Positions 1 through 4,944 of a stretch of DNA of 7,055 nucleotides are shown in pieces; position 1 is the stretch's first letter, and each line of letters opens with the position of its first letter. The position numbers and the translations under genes were made by a program. The DNA is taken from NCBI GenBank assembly GCA_031278055.1, contig JAITLD010000059.1, positions 1-7,055 of the forward strand, read 5' to 3'. The notes beneath the pieces are model-generated. The model was not told the DNA's origin, made no database searches, and worked only from the letters and a program-made list of their open reading frames with translations. The stretch comes from Rickettsiales bacterium (GTDB lineage Bacteria; Pseudomonadota; Alphaproteobacteria; Rs-D84).

Positions 1-158
1 GATTCAGAAATTTTATCCGCTATGCAATTGATTTTCTCGCAAATTTTGCATGGGCTGCCATTGCCATTTTCTTTTCCGCCTATACAGCTGGCCGCATGTT
101 GTTCAAGCGGCAACATAGCCGTGAAAATCGCAAAAATCAAAATTTTAATCTGAATCAT
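1..158 (-). CDS. Partial small exported cysteine-rich protein, function unknown (N-terminal 52 residues)
   Basis: The gene starts at an ATG (156-158, minus strand) and runs off the left edge of the window, so only the first 52 residues are visible. A ribosome site AAGGAG (162-167) lies three bases before the ATG. The protein begins with a lysine-containing n-region and a hydrophobic core, residues 1-18, ending near HAAS at 21-24, which is a typical Sec signal peptide. Cys25 directly follows Ser24, so a lipoprotein is possible, but the lipobox (AAS-C) is imperfect and signal peptidase I cleavage is equally likely. The mature part has cysteines at 25, 37, 40 and 45 in a glycine-, asparagine- and lysine-rich context, spaced C-x11-C-x2-C-x4-C, which suggests disulfides or metal binding. 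It is divergent from another cysteine-rich exported protein across 142 bases. I do not recognise a family. The gene is likely real because start, ribosome site, signal peptide and promoter agree. Confidence 0.72.
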   Translation of the reverse strand, partial: MIQIKILIFAIFTAMLPLEQHAASCIGGKENGNGSPCKICEKINCIADKISE

Positions 159-183
159 TTTCTCCTTCGCGTATCCTTCGGAT

Positions 184-212
184 ATTGTAAAAACAATCCC
201 CCGGCATTGCAA
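184..212 (-). promoter_or_regulatory. Predicted sigma-70-type promoter for the leftward cysteine-rich gene
   Basis: On the minus strand a -35-like TTGCAA (207-212) and a -10-like TACAAT (184-189) are separated by exactly 17 bases. The first matches TTGACA at four of six positions and the second matches TATAAT at five of six. Transcription would begin near 177, giving a leader of about 20 bases that contains the ribosome site. A small dyad, ATTGT and ACAAT separated by four bases (184-197), overlaps the -10 box and could be an operator. This is a pattern match only. Confidence 0.5.
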
Positions 213-249
213 GACATTTCTGCTGGATCCCCTGCAAAAAAGTTATCGC

Positions 250-278
250 TTGCCCGTATGGCTTTTTTCTGATAGAAT
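250..278 (+). promoter_or_regulatory. Predicted sigma-70-type promoter for the 397-residue exported protein
   Basis: TTGCCC (250-255) and TAGAAT (273-278) are separated by 17 bases. The -10 box matches TATAAT at five of six positions and the -35 box matches at four of six. Transcription would begin near 285, just before the ribosome site at 290-294. The box overlaps the TTG at 250 that would give the longest reading frame, which argues against that start. Confidence 0.5.
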
Positions 279-289
279 TATCAAACGAG

Positions 290-294
290 AGGGG
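290..294 (+). promoter_or_regulatory. Ribosome binding site that decides a TTG start
   Basis: AGGGG at 290-294 lies six bases before the TTG at 301. Starting there places a clean signal peptide at the very N-terminus. The adjacent TTG at 298 would be only three bases from the site and is less likely. Confidence 0.6.
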
Positions 295-300
295 ATTTTG

Positions 301-1494
301 TTGAAGTGGATTATTTCAATTCTTTTGCCTGCGGTTTTCGCCCTGCCCGTGTTTGGCGCGACCGATTCGCGCGGGAATCAAGCCGCGGCGAATACATATC
401 GCCAAAATCAGCGTACCACTTACTATATGATTACCCAGCCGGATATTGATTCCGAATGCCGCACGAGAATCTATAAATGTCTGGCGGATTATTGCGGCGA
501 TATTACTTTTATTCCCGGCGGGGGTGGCGGGGGCAGATGTGATTACGCGACCGAAAGCGATCTTTACAACTGGGCGCTGATATGTCTGCAAAAAGATAAA
601 ACCGCTCTTTTGCCGCAATACGGCGCGAATACATCGGCCGTAGTAAATGGAATGAATACGGCGGCCCGCCTGTGCCCATCCTATGTTCAATCCGAATTGA
701 TGTCATATTTGTCGATGGCGAATATGGCGGAAAAATTAAGTCTTTCGCGCTCTTCCGAATGTATAAATCAGCGGCAAGAATTGAATGCCGCAATCAGTTG
801 CCATCAGGTTGCGCTGACCTATGGAAGTAGCACGCAAAATCGGCTTGTCGCGCAACTGACGGATACATGCGGGCCGGAATTCCCAGGCGGCTCTGTCACC
901 ATGGTTCAAAAGTTCGCCTCTGCCGGAAATCTCGGCGCGAGTGTTTTGGGATGGGCTGAAAAAATAGTTTCAATGGATTTGTCCAGCAAAGGTCCGGAAT
1001 GGCAATCGGCGATGGATCAAGTTCTGGCGTACTACACGAATAAAATGAATCTGGCATGCGGCGAAAACATGCAGATAAACACGCCGGCGCGGACAAGCGG
1101 CGGAACTGCGACGGAAAATTCCCTGCCGACGCTGACCACGATCGCAAATATAGCATTGGATACGTATAACGCGAACACATTGCGGGAATTTCAACAAGAC
1201 GCTATGTTGAATGCCCCGGCCGAAACGATTTGGGGCGAACTTTACTCGATGTCCGAGGTCTATGATTCCGCATCGGCAAAACAAATCGTGAATGCAGGAT
1301 TGACAAATTCTCCGTTGACGCAGAACGCGTTCTTGTCGTCCGCGCAGATGTCGACAATGCAGGACCAATATAAAAAGGGAACGAAAGTATTTATATTGCG
1401 CGATTCGGCGCGTTGTTATATCATCCCCGTGCGTCAATTGACCGCGCAAGAACAATCGGCCGTCGCGCAAGTGTTTGCGTCTTGCTCGGGATAA
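301..1494 (+). CDS. Exported cysteine-rich protein of unknown function, 397 residues
   Basis: The preferred start is TTG at 301. It has a ribosome site at 290-294, a promoter immediately upstream, and yields a 20-residue signal peptide: Lys2, a hydrophobic core, and VFGA before the predicted cut at Ala20-Thr21. The open frame extends to 250, but that part is promoter sequence. The mature protein has 12 cysteines, at 53, 60, 65, 80, 95, 125, 154, 167, 190, 253, 372 and 395. The first three are spaced C-x6-C-x4-C and a run of six glycines (73-78) precedes Cys80. Nine of the twelve lie in the first half, so a disulfide-stabilised N-terminal domain followed by an alanine-, serine- and glutamine-rich, probably helical C-terminal part is plausible. 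There is no membrane segment after the signal peptide and no catalytic motif I recognise. The even cysteine count fits an oxidising periplasmic or extracellular location. Gene reality is near certain from its length and base composition; function is unknown. Confidence 0.85.
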   Translation: MKWIISILLPAVFALPVFGATDSRGNQAAANTYRQNQRTTYYMITQPDIDSECRTRIYKCLADYCGDITFIPGGGGGGRCDYATESDLYNWALICLQKDKTALLPQYGANTSAVVNGMNTAARLCPSYVQSELMSYLSMANMAEKLSLSRSSECINQRQELNAAISCHQVALTYGSSTQNRLVAQLTDTCGPEFPGGSVTMVQKFASAGNLGASVLGWAEKIVSMDLSSKGPEWQSAMDQVLAYYTNKMNLACGENMQINTPARTSGGTATENSLPTLTTIANIALDTYNANTLREFQQDAMLNAPAETIWGELYSMSEVYDSASAKQIVNAGLTNSPLTQNAFLSSAQMSTMQDQYKKGTKVFILRDSARCYIIPVRQLTAQEQSAVAQVFASCSG

Positions 1495-1650
1495 ACTCAT
1501 CATTATCCGCACGGATCAATAGGTAGGGAACGCCGACATTATCGCACATCGCCCATTGCGAATCAACAGATAAATTTTTCAAAAATCAAAATTTTTCCGT
1601 AAAAATTTTTTCCCGTTTCGACTATGATTAATTTCCATAGGGGAAAACTT
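1495..1650 (+). promoter_or_regulatory. Intergenic region with predicted pyrG -10 box and ribosome site
   Basis: This 156-base gap has two parts. Positions 1495-1570 are mixed in composition and show no gene I can support. Positions 1571-1620 are very rich in A and T, including short runs of each that could bend DNA or act as an upstream promoter element. TATGAT at 1623-1628 matches the -10 consensus at five of six, but no good -35 box is found 16-18 bases upstream. AGGGG at 1639-1643 is seven bases before the pyrG ATG at 1651. Transcription from this box would start near 1635 and leave a leader of only about 16 bases. No convincing terminator for the preceding gene is visible. Confidence 0.45.
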
Positions 1651-3297
1651 ATGGAAAAACAATCCGCGTTGAAACAAACGAAATATATATTCATAACCGG
1701 CGGGGTGGTATCATCGCTCGGCAAAGGAGTCGCGGCCGCCTCAATCGGCGCATTGCTGAAATCGCGCGGATACAGCGTCCATTCCAGAAAATTCGACCCC
1801 TATCTGAATGTCGATCCCGGGACAATGTCCCCATTTCAGCATGGAGAAGTTTATGTCACGGACGACGGATTCGAAACCGATCTCGATCTTGGATATTACG
1901 AAAGATTTCTTGGAATAAAATTATCGCGGGACGATTCGATTTCCGGCGGGCGAATCTTTTACGATATACTGACGGCCGAGCGGCGCGGCGACTATCTTGG
2001 CGCGACGGTCCAAATGATTCCGCACGTATCCAATAAAATTAAGGAATATATCGCCGCGCCTGCCGCAGGCGCGCCGGACTTCATCATATCTGAAATAGGC
2101 GGCACTGTCGGCGACATAGAGGGCGAGATATTTTTGGAATCGATCCGTCAATTTGCAAACGATGTCGGTCGCAGAAACGCCATGTTTGTGCATTTGACAT
2201 TGGCGCCGTTTATCGAATCCGCAAATGAATTGAAGACAAAACCGACCCAGATGTCAGTGCGCCGCTTGCTGGAATCGGGAATCGCCGCCGATATGCTGAT
2301 TGTCCGCACTCCGCGATTGCTTCATGATGACGAGCGTTCGAAAATTGCGCAATTCTGCAATATGCCGGCCGGCAATGTGATTTCCGGAATCGATATGGAT
2401 AATATCTACAAGATTCCGCTGGAATACGAGCGGCAGAACGTCGCGTCGGTCGTGCTTGGCCATTTCGGTTTGCCGGATAACGGCGGCGAACTGTCAAATC
2501 TGCAAAAAATTTCCGATCATCTATCCTCCGAGCGCCCGAAAACAAATATCGCGATTGTCGGAAAATATTTTAACGTTCCCGACGCTTACAAGTCCCTGTT
2601 CGAGGCGCTGTTTCACGCCGGCATCGCGAACAGCATAAAGGTTGAGATACATAAAATCGACGCGGAATCCCTAGAAAACAAAATCGATGACGATATCAAA
2701 AAAATTCTGGGCAAAATGGACGGAATACTAGTTCCCGGCGGATTCGGCAAACGCGGGGTCCCGGGAAAAATCGTGGCGGCAAAATTCGCGCGTGAAAATA
2801 ATGTGCCCTATCTTGGAATCTGTCTGGGAATGCAAGTCGCGGCGATAGAATTTATGCGCAACGTGTGCGGAATTAAAGACGCTTATTCAACGGAATTCTC
2901 AAAGGATTGCGTCCCGATTGTTTCTCTTGCGACCGAATGGGAAAAGGATGGCGAAACGGAAACGCGAACTGAAAATACTGAAAAAGGCGGAACATTGCGT
3001 TTGGGCGCCTATCCGACGAAAATTTTGGATAAAACTTTGGCGCAAAAAATTTACAAATCCGATATCATTTCCGAGCGGCACCGTCACAGATACGAATTGA
3101 ACGCGAAGTTCGCCGATGTTTTGTCAAAAAACGGAATGCAAATTTCCGGTTGGTCGCCGGACGGCCGATTGCCGGAAATTATCGAGATTCCATCGCATAA
3201 ATTTTTTATAGCCGGACAATTTCATCCGGAATTCAACAGCAGTCCCTATTATTCGCACCCGTTGTTTTCCGCATTCATCGCCGCGACAAAAAATTAA
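1651..3297 (+). CDS. pyrG: CTP synthase (glutamine-hydrolysing), 548 residues
   Basis: CTP synthase converts UTP to CTP with ATP and glutamine, the last step of de novo pyrimidine nucleotide synthesis, in the cytoplasm. The N-terminal synthetase domain has the signature ITGGVVSSLGKG (15-26, P-loop Lys25), the DPYLNVDPGTMSPFQHGE segment, the acidic ETDLD run with Asp79, and EIGGTVGDIE with Glu148 as expected magnesium ligands. The C-terminal class I glutamine amidotransferase domain has VPGGFGKRG, the nucleophile Cys391 in GICLGMQ, and the His525-Pro-Glu527 of the catalytic triad. Length is normal for the family (about 540-550). The ATG at 1651 is chosen because AGGGG lies seven bases upstream and the protein then begins ten residues or so before the conserved YIFITGG. 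An in-frame ATG at 1624 lies inside the probable -10 box. Every key residue checked is present. The gene converges on the dipeptidase gene with only 35 bases between stop codons. Confidence 0.98.
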   Translation: MEKQSALKQTKYIFITGGVVSSLGKGVAAASIGALLKSRGYSVHSRKFDPYLNVDPGTMSPFQHGEVYVTDDGFETDLDLGYYERFLGIKLSRDDSISGGRIFYDILTAERRGDYLGATVQMIPHVSNKIKEYIAAPAAGAPDFIISEIGGTVGDIEGEIFLESIRQFANDVGRRNAMFVHLTLAPFIESANELKTKPTQMSVRRLLESGIAADMLIVRTPRLLHDDERSKIAQFCNMPAGNVISGIDMDNIYKIPLEYERQNVASVVLGHFGLPDNGGELSNLQKISDHLSSERPKTNIAIVGKYFNVPDAYKSLFEALFHAGIANSIKVEIHKIDAESLENKIDDDIKKILGKMDGILVPGGFGKRGVPGKIVAAKFARENNVPYLGICLGMQVAAIEFMRNVCGIKDAYSTEFSKDCVPIVSLATEWEKDGETETRTENTEKGGTLRLGAYPTKILDKTLAQKIYKSDIISERHRHRYELNAKFADVLSKNGMQISGWSPDGRLPEIIEIPSHKFFIAGQFHPEFNSSPYYSHPLFSAFIAATKN

Positions 3298-3307
3298 AAA
3301 TCTTCCA

Positions 3308-3341
3308 TCCGCCTAAACCCCGCTTTGGCGCGCTAGGCGGA
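3308..3341 (-). terminator. Hairpin between convergent genes, probable terminator of the dipeptidase gene
   Basis: TCCGCCTA (3308-3315) and TAGGCGGA (3334-3341) form a perfect 8-base stem around an 18-base loop. In the minus direction the stem is followed after seven bases by TTTTTAATTTTTT, so it resembles an intrinsic terminator for the dipeptidase transcript. In the plus direction no T run follows, so it would stop pyrG transcripts less well. The right arm overlaps the stop codon and last codons of the dipeptidase gene. Confidence 0.5.
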
Positions 3342-3959
3342 AGCCTCCGCGACTTTTCCAAATATTGCGATTTTTGATCCGCTCAATTCGGCCCAAAGCG
3401 CGTCCCCGAACGAATAATGCCACCATTCGGCCGGATAATTCCTGAATCCCGCGCGCGTCAGAGCGTCGAGCAATATGCCGCGATTCTTGCGTCCGCCGTC
3501 CGAAATTCCCGGGGCGTCCGTGGCGGCCGTACCACTTTCGAAATCATCAACTAGTCCCCCCATATCGTATTCGACATTTTCATTGTCGACCAAAGTTATA
3601 TCTATTGCCGCGCCCGCTTGATGTCCGCTGCCGCGTCCGTAGGGATTGGCGACATAGACATCGCACATTTGAATCAGTTCTTCGGAATCGGCCGACAGAT
3701 TCGGATATCTCGCTTTCAGTTTGGACATATATTCGTTCCAATATTTTATTTGAACGGATAACGGGCGCAAAGCCTCTACGATTCTGAAATGATAACCGGT
3801 CGGCAGATATTCGCGCGCGCATTTCAGCATGTCGTAAATATAAACCCGAATGCGGTCGTCGTGCGCATGTTTCGCGTCAAAAAAAATCCCATCCCCGCCG
3901 TCTAATTTTCTCAAACGTATCGGGTTTTCTATTTCAACTATTGCGATTTCGGACTTCAC
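3333..3959 (-). CDS. ddpX: D-alanyl-D-alanine dipeptidase, VanX/DdpX family (peptidase M15D), 208 residues
   Basis: This zinc peptidase family cleaves the dipeptide D-Ala-D-Ala. In VanX this removes the vancomycin target precursor; in other bacteria it recycles wall-derived D-alanine. The motif S-G-H-Q-A-G-A-A-I-D at 111-120 supplies zinc ligands His113 and Asp120, and E-W-W-H at 178-181 supplies the catalytic base Glu178 and ligand His181. The spacing from the first histidine to these residues (7, 65 and 68) equals that of VanX His116, Asp123, Glu181 and His184. Arg65 in EALRPLS matches the VanX transition-state arginine. There is no signal peptide, so it is probably cytoplasmic. The start is GTG (3957-3959) with AAGGA six bases upstream. 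No vanH or vanA-like ligase genes are in the window, so a resistance role is not supported and recycling is more likely. The gene name is given for the family; the substrate is inferred. Confidence 0.9.
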   Translation of the reverse strand: MKSEIAIVEIENPIRLRKLDGGDGIFFDAKHAHDDRIRVYIYDMLKCAREYLPTGYHFRIVEALRPLSVQIKYWNEYMSKLKARYPNLSADSEELIQMCDVYVANPYGRGSGHQAGAAIDITLVDNENVEYDMGGLVDDFESGTAATDAPGISDGGRKNRGILLDALTRAGFRNYPAEWWHYSFGDALWAELSGSKIAIFGKVAEASA

Positions 3960-3978
3960 CTATTATCCTTTTTTTTCG

Positions 3979-3984
3979 ATTACA
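3979..3984 (-). promoter_or_regulatory. Weak candidate -10 box for the dipeptidase gene
   Basis: TGTAAT on the minus strand matches TATAAT at four of six positions and lies 25 bases before the GTG start, the same distance range seen for other genes here. No good -35 box is found at the right spacing. The hairpin just upstream suggests that the gene needs its own promoter, which is the main reason to list this site. Confidence 0.25.
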
Positions 3985-3998
3985 ATTGCGATTTCCTA

Positions 3999-4023
3999 AA
4001 ACAATCCATTTTCAGGATTGTTT
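3999..4023 (-). terminator. Hairpin after rpiB, probable intrinsic terminator
   Basis: AAACAATCC (3999-4007) and GGATTGTTT (4015-4023) form a perfect 9-base stem with a 7-base loop, 54 bases after the rpiB stop. Read on the minus strand, the stem ends in GTTTT, giving a short T tract. The stem has only three G-C pairs, so termination may be partial and the dipeptidase gene could receive some read-through. Confidence 0.5.
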
Positions 4024-4077
4024 CATAGCGCGACGAACATCTTTTTCATGAAAAATTTTCCAGCTGCCACAATGCGA

Positions 4078-4509
4078 TTACGAGATTTCTTTGATTCGGC
4101 GGATACGGCGGTCTATCGCATCAAACGGCGACGCCAGAAATGCCTGGGCAGTCAAGAACGCCTGTTCCATATCGCAGTCGTCGGCCGCCAGCGCAAGAAC
4201 ATTCACATCGTCGTGAAACCTGTCGGCGACGGCCTGTTCCGGTCGGTCGCATCGTGTCGCGCGTATGTGGCGAAAGCGATTTGCCGCAATAACCGCGCCG
4301 GCGCCGGTTCCGCAAATAATTATTCCGCGCGCGTCTTTATCGTCCAATAACCTATCGGCAACGAGTTTCGCGATTTTGGGAAAATCAACGGGAACATCGG
4401 GATTATCCGTCCCAAGGTTTTCAACATCACACCCATCCGCAACCAACATGCTCTGCAAATAAACTTTCAATCCCGCGCCGCGATGATCATTGGAAATATA
4501 AACTTTCAT
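4078..4509 (-). CDS. rpiB: Ribose-5-phosphate isomerase B (RpiB/LacA/LacB family), 143 residues
   Basis: RpiB interconverts ribose 5-phosphate and ribulose 5-phosphate in the non-oxidative pentose phosphate pathway. The N-terminus ISNDHRGAGLK (5-15) is the family's DHxG phosphate- and substrate-binding loop, with Asp8 and His9. The core GIIICGTGAGAVIAANR (62-78) contains the catalytic Cys66 and Thr68, at the same number as in E. coli RpiB. His99 and the following NVLAL (103-107) match the E. coli His99 region. The usual GGRH near the C-terminus is replaced by AIDRR (131-135), followed by the arginine-rich tail, so phosphate contacts there may differ slightly. The length of 143 is typical. The start ATG has AAGGA upstream at a suitable distance. 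It lies 38 bases after the bactofilin gene on the same strand and probably shares its transcript. A galactose-6-phosphate isomerase role (LacAB) is unlikely because there is no partner gene. Confidence 0.92.
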   Translation of the reverse strand: MKVYISNDHRGAGLKVYLQSMLVADGCDVENLGTDNPDVPVDFPKIAKLVADRLLDDKDARGIIICGTGAGAVIAANRFRHIRATRCDRPEQAVADRFHDDVNVLALAADDCDMEQAFLTAQAFLASPFDAIDRRIRRIKEIS

Positions 4510-4547
4510 TTTTCATCATCCTTATTTCTTTTGCCAACGGCGGAATT

Positions 4548-4892
4548 TCATTTATATTCTTTATGTATCAGCTTGCATTCAAGCCGGTCATTGCTGGTGA
4601 TGTTCAGGCGCGAATAATACAAATTTCCGGACATAGTGGCGTTGTGAAAAATATTTGCCATCTCGCATTCGATCGGGCCCTCCATGTTTCCATGCAGGAA
4701 TACAATATTGGCGATGACGCGCCCGTTCACGCTGCCGCCTTTGCCTATGATCACGACATCGGCCTGAATCTTGCCGGTGACATCGCCGTGAATCTGAACG
4801 GTATGGTCCGTCTTTATATCGCCGTTCAACTTACACCCTGCTCCGATTATGGTCGGGCTTTGCTTATTTTCAGAATTTGTAAATGCGAACAT
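4548..4892 (-). CDS. Bactofilin, polymer-forming cytoskeletal protein, 114 residues
   Basis: Bactofilins form nucleotide-independent filaments on the inner face of the membrane and position cell-wall enzymes. The sequence has the family pattern of a short polar N-terminus (1-13), then TIIGAGCKLNGDIK, and short beta-strand repeats in which G-x-[VI]-x-G turns recur every 17 or so residues through residue 103, as expected for a right-handed beta-helix. Examples are HGDVTGKI, GGSVNGRV and HGNMEGPI. The tail (104-114) is short and polar. There is no signal peptide or membrane segment. The start ATG (4890-4892) has AAGGA seven bases upstream. The gene follows an M23 endopeptidase by 52 bases. That pairing matches known shape modules such as CcmA with Csd1 in Helicobacter. 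A role in localising the neighbouring hydrolase is inferred from context. It could be named bacA or ccmA; no symbol is given because the sequence does not discriminate. Confidence 0.93.
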   Translation of the reverse strand: MFAFTNSENKQSPTIIGAGCKLNGDIKTDHTVQIHGDVTGKIQADVVIIGKGGSVNGRVIANIVFLHGNMEGPIECEMANIFHNATMSGNLYYSRLNITSNDRLECKLIHKEYK

Positions 4893-4916
4893 TTTTCATT
4901 CCTTTTTTTCCTGTGG

Positions 4917-4942
4917 CCGTCGCGCTTGCGAAACGCGGACGG
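4917..4942 (-). other. GC-rich intercistronic hairpin between M23 and bactofilin genes
   Basis: CCGTCGCG (4917-4924) pairs with CGC plus GACGG (4934-4936 and 4938-4942) around a 9-base loop, with one bulged G at 4937. In the minus-strand transcript it falls just after the M23 stop codon and about a dozen bases before the bactofilin ribosome site. No T run follows, so it is not a normal terminator. It could stabilise or separate the two messages; that is inference. Confidence 0.45.
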
Positions 4943-4944
4943 GG

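Noticed and set aside
250..300. The 17-residue N-terminal extension of the plus-strand exported protein
   Set aside because: It lies in the promoter, has no ribosome site, and would bury the signal peptide inside the protein.
970..1512. A 180-codon minus-strand frame across the exported protein gene
   Set aside because: It is arginine- and cysteine-rich with no recognisable domain, overlaps a well-supported gene along most of its length, and has no ribosome site; it is a shadow frame.
1421..1582. A 53-codon minus-strand frame starting with TTG at 1582 and running into the end of the exported protein gene
   Set aside because: The translation looks protein-like in its first half, but there is no ribosome site, the start is in A/T-rich promoter DNA, and the second half is the antisense of a well-supported gene.
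131..1595. A 16-base A/T-rich match (131-146 and 1580-1595)
   Set aside because: It is low in complexity. One copy lies in a signal-peptide coding region and the other in an A/T-rich gap, so chance is the better explanation.
3333..3959. A vancomycin-resistance locus
   Set aside because: Only the dipeptidase is present; neighbouring genes are pyrG and rpiB, so resistance is not supported.
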